Shown piece by piece: positions 1 to 8,039 of a stretch of DNA of 45,318 bases (the stretch's first letter is position 1; the number at the start of each line of letters is the position of its first letter). The translations under genes were made by a program, and so were the position numbers. The DNA comes from CAVQGZ01 sp964400785 (GTDB taxonomy: Bacteria > Actinomycetota > Actinomycetes > Jiangellales > Jiangellaceae), in assembly GCA_964400785.1 (NCBI GenBank), contig CAYNWB010000017.1:1-45318 (forward strand). Reading direction: 5' to 3'. Under the pieces are notes generated by a model. That model made no database searches and was not told the origin of the DNA. It worked only from the letters and a program-made list of their open reading frames with translations.

Positions 1-96
1 GTCGGGCGTGGGGTCCGTGGTGGGGTCGGGCGTGGGGTCCGTGGTGGGGTCGGGCGTGGGGTCGGTGGTCGGGTCCGGCGTCGGCTCGGTGACCGC
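1..96. repeat. 24-bp tandem repeat inside a secreted-protein gene
   Basis: Units at 1-24 and 25-48 are identical, 49-72 differs at a few bases and 73-96 is degenerate. The period is a multiple of three, so the repeat encodes an 8-residue protein repeat on the minus strand. The array continues past the window edge, so copy number is unknown. Confidence 0.9.
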
Positions 97-216
97 AGGC
101 TCGGTCGGTGGTTCGTCGTCCTGCGCGAATGCCGGGTTCGCAAGTCCGGTCAGCAGCAGACAGACCGTCACGGCAGCGGCCAGGCCTCCGCGCCACCGCT
201 GCGCTCTCGACTGCAC
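1..216 (-). CDS. N-terminal part of a secreted Pro/Thr/Asp-repeat protein (C-terminus outside window)
   Basis: Read on the minus strand, a GTG start at 214-216 opens 72 codons that run off the window edge. Residues 1-30 form a signal peptide: a basic n-region (SRAQRWRGG), a hydrophobic stretch (LAAAVTVCLLLTG) and an A-F-A cleavage site before QDDEPP. Then follows an acidic, Pro/Thr-rich tract made of an 8-residue unit (TDPTPDPT) encoded by a 24-bp DNA repeat. This looks like a spacer between the export signal and a downstream extracellular domain that is not visible. A GGGGGA Shine-Dalgarno-like sequence lies 4-5 nt before the start; an in-frame GTG one codon upstream (217-219) is an alternative. 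The gene is divergent from the phosphatase at 339. Export and the linker are seen in the sequence; function is unknown. Confidence 0.75.
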   Translation of the reverse strand, partial: MQSRAQRWRGGLAAAVTVCLLLTGLANPAFAQDDEPPTEPAVTEPTPDPTTDPTPDPTTDPTPDPTTDPTPD

Positions 217-338
217 CACGTCCCCCGTTCGCTGGACCGGGTCCAGCAGGTCCCGACTCTTCTTTGTACCCCACCGCCTCGGGCTGCGCCAGGGTCGTCG
301 ACCAGGTGGTCCCGGGCGCCGACTCCTAGGCTACGGGC
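217..338. other. Divergent intergenic region
   Basis: The 122-bp gap between the repeat-protein and phosphatase starts holds the TAGGCT element of the plus-strand gene and the GGGGGA Shine-Dalgarno of the minus-strand gene. I see no clear minus-strand -10 or operator. Confidence 0.6.
327..332 (+). promoter_or_regulatory. -10 element (TAGGCT) of a leaderless promoter
   Basis: TAGGCT ends 6 nt before the ATG at 339, which places the predicted transcription start on the start codon. No Shine-Dalgarno sequence precedes the ATG. Confidence 0.6.
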
Positions 339-1043
339 ATGCCCACCGTCCTTCTCATCCGTCACGGGCGTACCACGGCCAACACCGACGGGGTGCTGGC
401 CGGGTGGACGCCGGGGGTGAGGTTGGACGAGGCAGGACGTGCGCAGGTAGCGGGGCTCGCCGAGAGGCTGGCCGGTGCGCGGGTCGCGAGGGTCGTGTCG
501 AGCCCCCTGGAGCGATGCCTGCAGACCGCACAGGCCGTCGGCGAGGCGACCAACACCCCCGTGGTGCAGGACGTGCGGCTGGCCGAGGCCCGCTACGGCG
601 ACTGGACGGGCCGCTCCCTGCGCGAGCTCTCCCGCACCAGGCTCTGGCGCGTCGTGCAGGACCACCCATCTGCCGCGGTCTTCCCCGGCCAGGATGGGGA
701 GTCGATGAGCGACATGGCCGCGCGGGCCGTGCAGGCGGTGCGCGACCACGACCGCCAGGTCGCCGAGCACGAGGGCGACGGCGCGCTGTGGGCCGCGGTG
801 TCGCACGGAGACGTCATCAAGGCGGTGCTGGCCGACGCCCTCGGTATGCACCTCGATGCCTTCCAGCGCATCGCCGTGGACCCGTGCTCGGTGTCGGTCG
901 TGCGCTACACCGAACGCCGTCCGTTCGTCGTGCGGCTCAACGACACAGGGTCACCGCTGCGCTCCGTGCAGCCACCCCGGCGACGCCGGGGCCGTCGGCA
1001 GAGCAGCGATGCTGCGGTGGGCGGTGGCGCGGGGGACTCGTAG
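339..1043 (+). CDS. Histidine phosphatase superfamily protein (phosphoglycerate mutase-like)
   Basis: The 234-residue protein opens with the RHG phospho-acceptor motif (R8-H9-G10) after a beta strand. It also carries SSPLERCLQTA (second Arg), DGES (acid/base Glu) and SHGD (second His) in the usual order, so the catalytic core is complete. The last ~30 residues are a basic, low-complexity tail that is not part of the fold. The family dephosphorylates small molecules or proteins; the substrate is not predictable. It heads a tight run with DUF3090 and kinase-like genes and then mshC, the same order as the Rv2135c-Rv2133c genes near mshC in Mycobacterium. The start is chosen because it follows a leaderless -10 at the right distance and the motif begins at residue 8. 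Confidence 0.9.
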   Translation: MPTVLLIRHGRTTANTDGVLAGWTPGVRLDEAGRAQVAGLAERLAGARVARVVSSPLERCLQTAQAVGEATNTPVVQDVRLAEARYGDWTGRSLRELSRTRLWRVVQDHPSAAVFPGQDGESMSDMAARAVQAVRDHDRQVAEHEGDGALWAAVSHGDVIKAVLADALGMHLDAFQRIAVDPCSVSVVRYTERRPFVVRLNDTGSPLRSVQPPRRRRGRRQSSDAAVGGGAGDS

Positions 1044-1044
1044 G

Positions 1045-1596
1045 GTGTCGGACGTGGGTGGTCACGAGGTGCGTCACGAGAGCCCCGACCGCGTGGTGGT
1101 GGGGACGGTCGGCGAGCCCGGGCAGCGGACGTTCTACCTGCAGGCCCGTAGCGGCGACCGGCTCAGCAGCGTGGTGCTCGAGAAGACCCAGGTGGCGGCG
1201 TTGGCCGACCGTCTGGAGGAGATGCTCGACTCGGTGGTGCGCCGCACCGGGGGACGGGCGGACGTGCCTGCGGTCACCCCGACGAAGGTGGACGACCTGG
1301 GGCCCCTCGACCTTCCGCTCGAGCCGGAGTTCAGGGCGGGCACCCTGGCCATGACCTGGCTGGCCGAGGAGTCGAAGGTCGAGGTGATCGCCACCGAGGT
1401 CGGCGCGGAGGACGCCGACGAGGCTGACCTGGCGACTCTGACCGTCCACATGTCGGGGGCGTCGGCCCGGGCGTTCATCAGCCGGGCGCGTGCCGTGGTC
1501 TCGGCGGGCCGGCCCCCGTGCCCGCTGTGTGCCCAGCCTCTCGACCCGGCCGGCCACATCTGTCCCCGCCAGAACGGCTTCCACCGCCGCTCGTGA
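1045..1596 (+). CDS. DUF3090 family protein with C-terminal zinc-ribbon-like motif
   Basis: The 183-residue protein has the family signature GTVGEPGQRTFYLQA near its N-terminus and a CPLC...H-x-CPRQNG tail that looks like a zinc-binding knuckle. DUF3090 proteins are actinobacterial and uncharacterised. The GTG at 1045 starts 2 bp after the phosphatase stop and has GGGGGA 8 nt upstream; a GTG at 1054 is an alternative. The stop overlaps the next start in a GTGA, suggesting translational coupling. Function is unknown; gene order, not homology, ties it to the phosphatase and the kinase-like protein. Confidence 0.88.
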   Translation: MSDVGGHEVRHESPDRVVVGTVGEPGQRTFYLQARSGDRLSSVVLEKTQVAALADRLEEMLDSVVRRTGGRADVPAVTPTKVDDLGPLDLPLEPEFRAGTLAMTWLAEESKVEVIATEVGAEDADEADLATLTVHMSGASARAFISRARAVVSAGRPPCPLCAQPLDPAGHICPRQNGFHRRS

Positions 1597-2402
1597 GCAG
1601 CGACGACGCCACCGCGACGACCGGTGTGCTCGCCCTGCTGCAGACGGGCGAGCTCACGGTCGAGGGGCGTGTCGTCGCCGCGTCCAACCTCACCCTCTAC
1701 GCGCGGGTGGACGGCCCCGACCAGGCCACGACGTCGTGCGTCTACAAGCCGGTGTCGGGGGAGCGGCCGCTGTGGGACTTCCCCGACGGCACCCTGGCAG
1801 CGCGCGAGCGTGCGGCGTACCTGGTCTCGCAGGCCGGCGGCTGGCGGCTGGTGCCACCGACGGTGCTGCGCGACGGGCCCCTCGGCCCCGGCATGTGCCA
1901 GCAGTGGGTCGTCACAGACGAGTCCGTGCGTTGGGTCGACCTGCTGCTGGACGAGGCCGGTGTGCCCGAGGGTTGGCGTCCGGTGGTGCGCGGGCAGGAC
2001 GAGCGCGGCCGAGCGGTGACCCTCGTGCACCGTGACGACGACAGGCTGCGGTCGATGACGTTGCTCGACGCGGTGCTCAACAACGCCGACCGCAAGGGCG
2101 GGCACCTGCTCGCAACCGCCGACGCCGGACTCGTGGGCGTCGACCACGGGCTCTGCCTGCACAGCGACCCGAAGCTGCGCACCGTGCTGTGGGGATGGGC
2201 GGGAGAGCCGCTCACGGCGACCGAGCAGCAGCGGCTGGGCGCGGTGGCGGCATGGTTGGACGACCGTCCGGCCGAGCTCGCCGACCTGATCAGCGTCCAA
2301 GAGCGCGACGGGCTGCGTGCGAGGGTGGACGCCCTGGGCAGCTCGGGGCACCTGCCACGTCCGAGCCGGTCGTGGCCGGCGATCCCGTGGCCCGCGTTCT
2401 GA
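1593..2402 (+). CDS. SCO1664-family protein, PI3/4-kinase-like fold
   Basis: The GTG at 1593 overlaps the DUF3090 stop (GTGA), giving 269 residues. CVYKP resembles the ATP-binding lysine region, and LLDAVLNNADRKGGHLL followed by GVDHGLCLH matches the N-x-D and D-H-G catalytic/metal motifs of phosphatidylinositol-kinase and HipA-like folds. The family is often annotated as a phosphatidylinositol kinase in actinobacteria, but no substrate is established to my knowledge. Being coupled to a phosphatase and a zinc-ribbon protein suggests a phosphorylation/dephosphorylation pair, which is inference. The C-terminal ~15 residues are Pro/Trp-rich and end 24 bp before mshC. Confidence 0.85.
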   Translation: MSSDDATATTGVLALLQTGELTVEGRVVAASNLTLYARVDGPDQATTSCVYKPVSGERPLWDFPDGTLAARERAAYLVSQAGGWRLVPPTVLRDGPLGPGMCQQWVVTDESVRWVDLLLDEAGVPEGWRPVVRGQDERGRAVTLVHRDDDRLRSMTLLDAVLNNADRKGGHLLATADAGLVGVDHGLCLHSDPKLRTVLWGWAGEPLTATEQQRLGAVAAWLDDRPAELADLISVQERDGLRARVDALGSSGHLPRPSRSWPAIPWPAF

Positions 2403-2412
2403 CCGACTCTTC

Positions 2413-2418
2413 TACGCT
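2413..2418 (+). promoter_or_regulatory. -10 element (TACGCT) before mshC
   Basis: TACGCT ends 8 nt before the ATG at 2427, consistent with a leaderless or nearly leaderless transcript. It would let mshC be expressed independently of the upstream trio. Confidence 0.5.
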
Positions 2419-2426
2419 CACCGCTG

Positions 2427-3659
2427 ATGGAGACCTGGCCTGCCGCCCCTCGCCCCACGCTGCCGGGGCGTGGCTACCCGGTACGCGCCTTCGACACCTC
2501 TCTGCGACGGGTGGTGCCCCTGGCCCCCGGCGACCCGGCGCGCATGTACGTGTGCGGCATCACCCCGTACGACGCGACACACCTCGGGCACGCCTTCACC
2601 TACGTCACCTTCGACCTGCTGCACCGGGCGTGGCTCGACGAGGGCCGGGACGTCGACTACGTGCAGAACGTGACCGACATCGACGACCCCCTGCTGGAGC
2701 GGGCGGTGGCCACGGGGCAGGACTGGGCCGAGCTGGCCCGCCGGGAGACCGCCCTGTTCCGGGCCGACATGGCCGCGCTGCGCGTGCTGCCCCCCACCTG
2801 GTACGTCGGGGCCGTCGAGTCGATGCACCTGGTGGTGGAGTGCGTCCACGCCCTGCAGGCACGGGGCGCGGTCTACGCCGTCGACGACGACCTCTACTTC
2901 GACTGCTCGTACGACTCGCGCTTCGGTGGGGTGGCCAGGCTGGACGGCGCCACGATGACCGACCTGTGCGCACAACGGGGTGGCGACCCCGACCGGCCCG
3001 GCAAGCGTCACCCGCTCGACCCGCTGCTGTGGCAGTCGGCGCGACCGGACGAGCCTGCGTGGGACACCCCCCTCGGGCACGGCCGTCCGGGCTGGCACGT
3101 GGAGTGCACGGCGATCGCCCTGCAGCACCTGGGCGAGGCCTTCGACGTGCAGGGGGGCGGCAGCGACCTCGCCTACCCCCACCACGAGATGTGCGCGTCG
3201 GTCGCCCACGTGGCGAGCGGCCAGTGGCCGTTCGCCCGCCACTACGTGCACTCGGCCATGGTCGGCCTGGACGGTGCGAAGATGTCGAAGTCGCGGGGCA
3301 ACCTCGTGTTCGTCTCCCGGCTTCTGGCCGACGGGGATGCCGGGGCGGTCGTGCGGCTGGCGCTGCTCACCCACCACTACCGAGACGACTGGCAGTGGCA
3401 GGCCGCTGACCTCGACGACGCCCGGTCGCGGCAGGCCCGGTGGGCATCGGCCGTGCGCGCGCAGCACGGGCCGCCGGGGCAGCCCGTGCTGGACGAGATC
3501 CGACAGGCCCTCGCCGACGACCTCGATGCGCCCAGGGCGGTGCGCGCGGTCGACCGGTGGGCCGAGCAGGTGGCCCTGGGCGCAGGCAGAGACGCCTCCG
3601 CCCCGTCGCTGGTGTCGGCTGCCGTCGACACGCTGCTCGGTGTCGAGCTGACCCGCTAG
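2427..3659 (+). CDS. mshC: L-cysteine:1D-myo-inositol 2-amino-2-deoxy-alpha-D-glucopyranoside ligase MshC
   Basis: MshC performs the ATP-dependent ligation of cysteine to GlcN-Ins, the penultimate step of mycothiol synthesis. The 410-residue protein is a class I cysteinyl-tRNA synthetase paralogue: HLGH at 52-55 (HIGH motif) and KMSKS at 285-289. The zinc/cysteine-binding ligands are C43, C227 and H252. It is much shorter than a true CysRS, lacking the C-terminal tRNA-binding domain, and has the MshC-typical N-terminus (W-P-x-P x-x-P-x-L-P-G) . It ends tail-to-tail with the PAC2 gene, sharing a CTAG. It implies that the organism makes mycothiol. Confidence 0.96.
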   Translation: METWPAAPRPTLPGRGYPVRAFDTSLRRVVPLAPGDPARMYVCGITPYDATHLGHAFTYVTFDLLHRAWLDEGRDVDYVQNVTDIDDPLLERAVATGQDWAELARRETALFRADMAALRVLPPTWYVGAVESMHLVVECVHALQARGAVYAVDDDLYFDCSYDSRFGGVARLDGATMTDLCAQRGGDPDRPGKRHPLDPLLWQSARPDEPAWDTPLGHGRPGWHVECTAIALQHLGEAFDVQGGGSDLAYPHHEMCASVAHVASGQWPFARHYVHSAMVGLDGAKMSKSRGNLVFVSRLLADGDAGAVVRLALLTHHYRDDWQWQAADLDDARSRQARWASAVRAQHGPPGQPVLDEIRQALADDLDAPRAVRAVDRWAEQVALGAGRDASAPSLVSAAVDTLLGVELTR

Positions 3660-4528
3660 TCCGATCGCCGCCGCAGGTAGCGCTCGAACTCCGCGGCGAT
3701 CGAGTCGCCGGAGGCCGAGCGCAGGCGGTCCGAGTCGGCCTGCTCCTCGAGCTGGCGCACGATCTCGGCGAGCTCCTCGTCCTCGGTGACCATGTCGTCC
3801 ACGGCCTGCTCCCAGGCCTGTGCCTCGTCCGGCAGGTCCCGCACGTCCACGGGCACGTCGACGGCATCCTCCACCCGCCGCAGCAGCGACAGCGTCGCCT
3901 TGGGGCTCGGTGGCTGACCGACGTAGTAGGGCACCGACGCCCAGTAGGACACGACCGGCAGGCCCGAGGCCTCGAGGGCCTCGGCGAGAACCCCGACGAT
4001 GCCCGTGGGCCCGGTGTAGGACGCGGGCTGCAGGTCGAGCCGTCGCGCCAGCGCAGCGCTGCCGCTGACGCCCGTCACCGGCAGGTCACGGCTGTGCGGC
4101 ACATCGGCCAGCAGCGCCCCCAGCAGCACCACGGACGACGCGTCGAGCTGCCGGCACACCTGCACCAGCTCGGCCGTGAACGCGCGCCACCGCACGCTCG
4201 GCTCGATGCCGCGCACGAGCAGCACGTCGCGCCCGGGCGATCCGAGCCGGCCTGCCTGCAGCCGCGTCGTCCTCCACTCGATGCGCCGCACCCCGGACTC
4301 GTCGATCGTGATCATCGGCCGATTCACCTGGAAGTCGTAGAACGGCTCGGGGTCCATCTCACCGACAGGGCGCGCGTCGCAGAGCTCGGCGAGGTGGCTC
4401 ACCGCCGACGAGGCCGCCTCGCCGGCGTCGTTCCACCCCTCGAATGCGGCCACCACGACGGGTCGGCTCAGCGGACGGGCGAGCGCGATCTCCACCGGCA
4501 GCAGCGTACGCACCTGCCCACGAACCAC
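3656..4528 (-). CDS. PAC2 (proteasome assembly chaperone 2-like) family protein
   Basis: The 290-residue protein has the N-terminal PAC2 hallmarks VVVAAFEGWNDAGEAAS and a central VVLLGALLADVPHSRDLPVTG strand/loop, and the C-terminal helical region is acidic (EDEELAEIVRQLEEQ). The actinobacterial homologue is Rv2125, also adjacent to metH. The family is named after a eukaryotic 20S assembly factor, but a role with the bacterial proteasome has not been shown to my knowledge. The GTG at 4526-4528 is used here; a GTG at 4493-4495 (residue 12) would also leave the domain intact. The gene is divergent from metH with 16 bp between starts. Its stop codon lies within the CTAG shared with mshC. Confidence 0.88.
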   Translation of the reverse strand: MVRGQVRTLLPVEIALARPLSRPVVVAAFEGWNDAGEAASSAVSHLAELCDARPVGEMDPEPFYDFQVNRPMITIDESGVRRIEWRTTRLQAGRLGSPGRDVLLVRGIEPSVRWRAFTAELVQVCRQLDASSVVLLGALLADVPHSRDLPVTGVSGSAALARRLDLQPASYTGPTGIVGVLAEALEASGLPVVSYWASVPYYVGQPPSPKATLSLLRRVEDAVDVPVDVRDLPDEAQAWEQAVDDMVTEDEELAEIVRQLEEQADSDRLRSASGDSIAAEFERYLRRRSD

Positions 4529-4532
4529 CGCC

Positions 4533-4538
4533 TACCCT
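4533..4538 (+). promoter_or_regulatory. -10 element (TACCCT) of metH, leaderless
   Basis: TACCCT ends 6 nt before the GTG at 4545. The intervening GGGGG run is too close to the start to act as a Shine-Dalgarno. There is no room for a cobalamin riboswitch. Confidence 0.6.
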
Positions 4539-4544
4539 GGGGGT

Positions 4545-7500
4545 GTGCCTGAGTCCCTGCGCCGCGCGCTGTCCGAGCGCGTGCTCGTCGCCGACGGGGC
4601 GATGGGCACGATGCTGCAGGCGGGCGACCCCACGCTGGAGGACTTCGACGGGCACGAGGGCTGCAACGAGGTGCTCAACGTCACGCGGCCCGACCTGGTG
4701 CGCTCCGTCCACGACGCCTACCTGCAGGTCGGGGTGGACTGCATCGAGACGAACACCTTCGGCGCGAACCTGGCGAACCTCGGCGAGTACGGCATCGCGG
4801 ACCGCATCGCCGAGCTGGCCGGCGCCGGGGCCCGGATCGCCCGCCAGGCCGCCGACACCTTCTCGACGCCGGGCAAGCCCCGCTACGTGCTGGGGTCGGT
4901 CGGCCCCGGCACCAAGCTGCCCTCGCTCGGCCACGTGACGTTCTCAGCACTGCGCGAGGCCTACCGCACCCAGGTCGCGGCGATGGTGGCCGAAGGCGTG
5001 GACGGGGTGCTGGTCGAGACGGCTCAGGACCTGCTGCAGGCCAAGGCCGCGGTGTCCGGCGCGCGGGACGCCATCGCGGCCGACGGGCGTGACGTCGTGC
5101 TGATCGTCCAGGTGACGGTGGAGACCACCGGCACGATGCTGCTGGGCTCCGAGATCGGTGCGGCCCTGACTGCTCTGGAGCCGCTGGGCATCGACCTCAT
5201 CGGGCTCAACTGCGCCACGGGGCCGGCGGAGATGAGCGAGCACCTGCGACACCTGTCGCAGCACGCCACGGTCGGGCTGTCGTGCATGCCCAACGCCGGT
5301 CTGCCCGAGCTCACCGCCACCGGAGCGCGCTACCCGCTGACCGAGTCCGAGCTCGCCGACGCCCACGACCGCTTCGTCCGCGACTACGGCGTCGGCCTCG
5401 TGGGAGGGTGCTGCGGCACGACCCCGGAGCACCTGCGCCAGGTCGTCGAGCGGGTCGGGGGCCGGCCGTTGCCGGCTCGACGACCGCGGCCCGAGCCCGG
5501 TGCGTCGAGCCTCTACGCCCACGTGCCGTTCCGCCAGGACGTGACCTACCTGGCCATCGGGGAGCGCACCAACGCCAACGGCTCCAAGGCCTTCCGCGAG
5601 GCCCTGCTCGCGCAGCGGTGGGACGACTGCGTCGAGATCGCACGGGGGATGACCCGCGAGGGTGCGCACCTGATCGACCTGTGCGTGGACTACGTCGGCC
5701 GCGACGGCGTGGCGGACATGACGGCGATGGCGTCCCGGCTGGCCACCGCGAGCACGCTGCCCGTGGTGCTCGACTCCACCGAGCCGGCCGTGCTGGCCGC
5801 CGGGCTGGAGTGCCTCGGGGGGCGCGCCGTGGTCAACTCCGTCAACTACGAGGACGGGGACGGGCCGGCGTCCCGGTTCCGACAGATCATGCCGCTGGTG
5901 GTGACGCACGGCAGTGCCGTCGTCGCACTGACCATCGACGAGCAGGGTCAGGCCCGCACCGCGGAGTGGAAGGTGCGCGTGGCCGACCGCCTGGTGGCCG
6001 ACCTCACGGGGGAGTGGGGCCTGCGCCCCGACGACATCCTCATCGACCCCCTGACGTTCCCGATCGCCACCGGCCAGGAGGAGACCCGGCGCGACGCGAT
6101 CGAGACGATCGAGGCGATCGCGGCGATCAAGGCGCGCCATCCGCGGGTGCAGACGGTGCTCGGGGTCTCCAACGTCTCGTTCGGGCTGGCCCCGGCCGCT
6201 CGCGTCGTGCTCAACTCCGTCTTCCTGCACGAGTGCGTCAAGGCGGGGCTGGACGCCGCCATCATCAACCCCGCGCGCATCCTGCCCCTGAGCCGTATCC
6301 CCGAGGAGCAGGCGCAGGTGGCGCTCGACCTCGTCTACGACCGTCGCCGCGACGACTACGACCCGCTGTCGGCGTTGCTGGAGATGTTCTCCGGGGACGC
6401 CGGCTCGGTGTCGGCGACCTCGGCGCACGAGGAGCTGGCGGCGCTCCCCACGTTCGCGCGGCTCGAACGACGCATCGTCGACGGCCTGGGGACGGGCCTG
6501 GAGGCCGATCTCGACGAGGCCCTGGCCCTGCGTCCGGCCCTGGACATCGTGAACGACACGCTGCTGCCGGGCATGCGCACGGTCGGGGAGCTGTTCGGCA
6601 GCGGCCAGATGCAGCTGCCGTTCGTGCTGCAGTCCGCCGAGGTCATGAAGGCGGCCGTGGCCTACCTCGAGCCGCACATGGACCGGGTCGAGGGCGACGA
6701 CGGCTCCGGCAAGGCCACGATCGTGCTGGCGACCGTCAAGGGCGACGTGCACGACATCGGCAAGAACCTCGTCGACATCATTCTGACCAACAACGGGTAC
6801 CGGGTCGTCAACCTGGGCATCAAGCAGCCGATCACCGCGATCCTGCAGGCGGCCGAGGAGCACGACGCCGATGTCATCGGCATGTCGGGACTGCTCGTGA
6901 AGAGCACCGTGGTCATGAAGCAGAACCTCGAGGAGATCAACCAGCGTGGTGCTGCGACCCGGTGGCCGGTCATCCTCGGCGGTGCCGCGCTCACACGCGC
7001 CTTCGTGGACGACGACCTGGCCGCGGTCTACGAGGGCGAGGTGCGCTACGCGCGAGATGCCTTCGAGGGGTTGCGGCTCATGGACGCGATCGTGGCCGCG
7101 AAGCAGGCCGGAGAGCAGGACCTCGCCGCAGTGCTGCCCGAGCGGCGCGGCAGGCGGGTGGCCAGACGGCAGGCCGCCACGGTCGAGGCCGACGTACCGG
7201 TGCAGCGCTCGGACGTGGCCGTCGACGTCGACGTGCCCGCGCCCCCGTTCTTCGGCTCGCGCGTGGTCAAGGGCATCGCTCTGGCCGAGTACGCGGCCTA
7301 CCTGGACGAGCGCGCCACGTTCTTGGGGCAGTGGGGGCTCAAGCCGACGCGCGGCGGCGACGGACCCGGGTACGAGCAGCTGGTCGAGACCGAGGGCCGT
7401 CCACGGCTGCGAGGGTGGCTCGACCGCGTCCAGGCCGAGGGACTGCTCGAGGCCGCGGTGGTCTACGGGTACTGGCCCTGCTACGCCGAGGGACAGACCC

Positions 7501-8039
7501 TCGTGCTGCTGGACCCCGAGACGCGCGACCCCGCCGACGAGGTGGCGCGGTTCACGTTTCCGCGTCAGCGGCGCGACCGGCGGCTGTGCCTGGCCGACTA
7601 CTTTCGCCCCCAGGAGTCCGGTGAGCTCGACGTCGTCGCGCTGCAGCTGGTCACGGTCGGCACCCGAGTGAGCCAGGCGGCCGCCGAGCTGTTCGAGCGC
7701 CACGCCTACCGCGACTACCTCGAGCTGCACGGCCTCTCGGTGCAGCTCACCGAGGCCCTCGCGGAGTACTGGCACGCCCGCGTCCGTGACGAGCTCGGGA
7801 TCGGGGCGCACGACGCCGCGTCGTTGGACGGGCTGCTGAAGCTCGACTACCGCGGGGCGCGGTACTCCTTCGGGTACCCCGCCTGTCCCGACCTGGAGTA
7901 CCGCGCCGACATGGTGCGGCTGCTCGACGCCGGTCGGATCGGGGTCGAGCTGTCCGAGGAGCTCCAGCTGCACCCGGAGCAGTCCACGGACGCGATCGTC
8001 GTGCACCACCCCGAGGCGACGTACTTCAACGCCGGGTGA
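4545..8039 (+). CDS. metH: Cobalamin-dependent methionine synthase
   Basis: MetH transfers the methyl group of 5-methyl-THF to homocysteine via cobalamin. All four modules are present in 1164 residues. The N-terminal homocysteine domain carries zinc ligands C223 and C289-C290. The pterin domain starts near residue 340 (AIGERTNANGSKAFR). The cap and B12 domain contain DVHDIG with axial His736. The C-terminal AdoMet-activation domain spans ~900-1160 (PPFFGSRVVKG...). It is slightly shorter than the E. coli enzyme (1227). The divergent PAC2 gene and downstream HAD phosphatase (GTGA overlap) match mycobacterial context. I see no B12 riboswitch in the 16-bp upstream gap, so any cobalamin control would have to act elsewhere. 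Confidence 0.97.
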   Translation: MPESLRRALSERVLVADGAMGTMLQAGDPTLEDFDGHEGCNEVLNVTRPDLVRSVHDAYLQVGVDCIETNTFGANLANLGEYGIADRIAELAGAGARIARQAADTFSTPGKPRYVLGSVGPGTKLPSLGHVTFSALREAYRTQVAAMVAEGVDGVLVETAQDLLQAKAAVSGARDAIAADGRDVVLIVQVTVETTGTMLLGSEIGAALTALEPLGIDLIGLNCATGPAEMSEHLRHLSQHATVGLSCMPNAGLPELTATGARYPLTESELADAHDRFVRDYGVGLVGGCCGTTPEHLRQVVERVGGRPLPARRPRPEPGASSLYAHVPFRQDVTYLAIGERTNANGSKAFREALLAQRWDDCVEIARGMTREGAHLIDLCVDYVGRDGVADMTAMASRLATASTLPVVLDSTEPAVLAAGLECLGGRAVVNSVNYEDGDGPASRFRQIMPLVVTHGSAVVALTIDEQGQARTAEWKVRVADRLVADLTGEWGLRPDDILIDPLTFPIATGQEETRRDAIETIEAIAAIKARHPRVQTVLGVSNVSFGLAPAARVVLNSVFLHECVKAGLDAAIINPARILPLSRIPEEQAQVALDLVYDRRRDDYDPLSALLEMFSGDAGSVSATSAHEELAALPTFARLERRIVDGLGTGLEADLDEALALRPALDIVNDTLLPGMRTVGELFGSGQMQLPFVLQSAEVMKAAVAYLEPHMDRVEGDDGSGKATIVLATVKGDVHDIGKNLVDIILTNNGYRVVNLGIKQPITAILQAAEEHDADVIGMSGLLVKSTVVMKQNLEEINQRGAATRWPVILGGAALTRAFVDDDLAAVYEGEVRYARDAFEGLRLMDAIVAAKQAGEQDLAAVLPERRGRRVARRQAATVEADVPVQRSDVAVDVDVPAPPFFGSRVVKGIALAEYAAYLDERATFLGQWGLKPTRGGDGPGYEQLVETEGRPRLRGWLDRVQAEGLLEAAVVYGYWPCYAEGQTLVLLDPETRDPADEVARFTFPRQRRDRRLCLADYFRPQESGELDVVALQLVTVGTRVSQAAAELFERHAYRDYLELHGLSVQLTEALAEYWHARVRDELGIGAHDAASLDGLLKLDYRGARYSFGYPACPDLEYRADMVRLLDAGRIGVELSEELQLHPEQSTDAIVVHHPEATYFNAG

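Noticed and set aside
4529..4544. Cobalamin riboswitch before metH
   Set aside because: Only 16 bp separate the divergent starts, with a -10 in it; no space for a B12 aptamer.
6094..6135. Repeated GATCG-like run in metH
   Set aside because: Arises from Ile/Glu/Ala codons in the helix DAIETIEAIAAIKA; no structure beyond coding.
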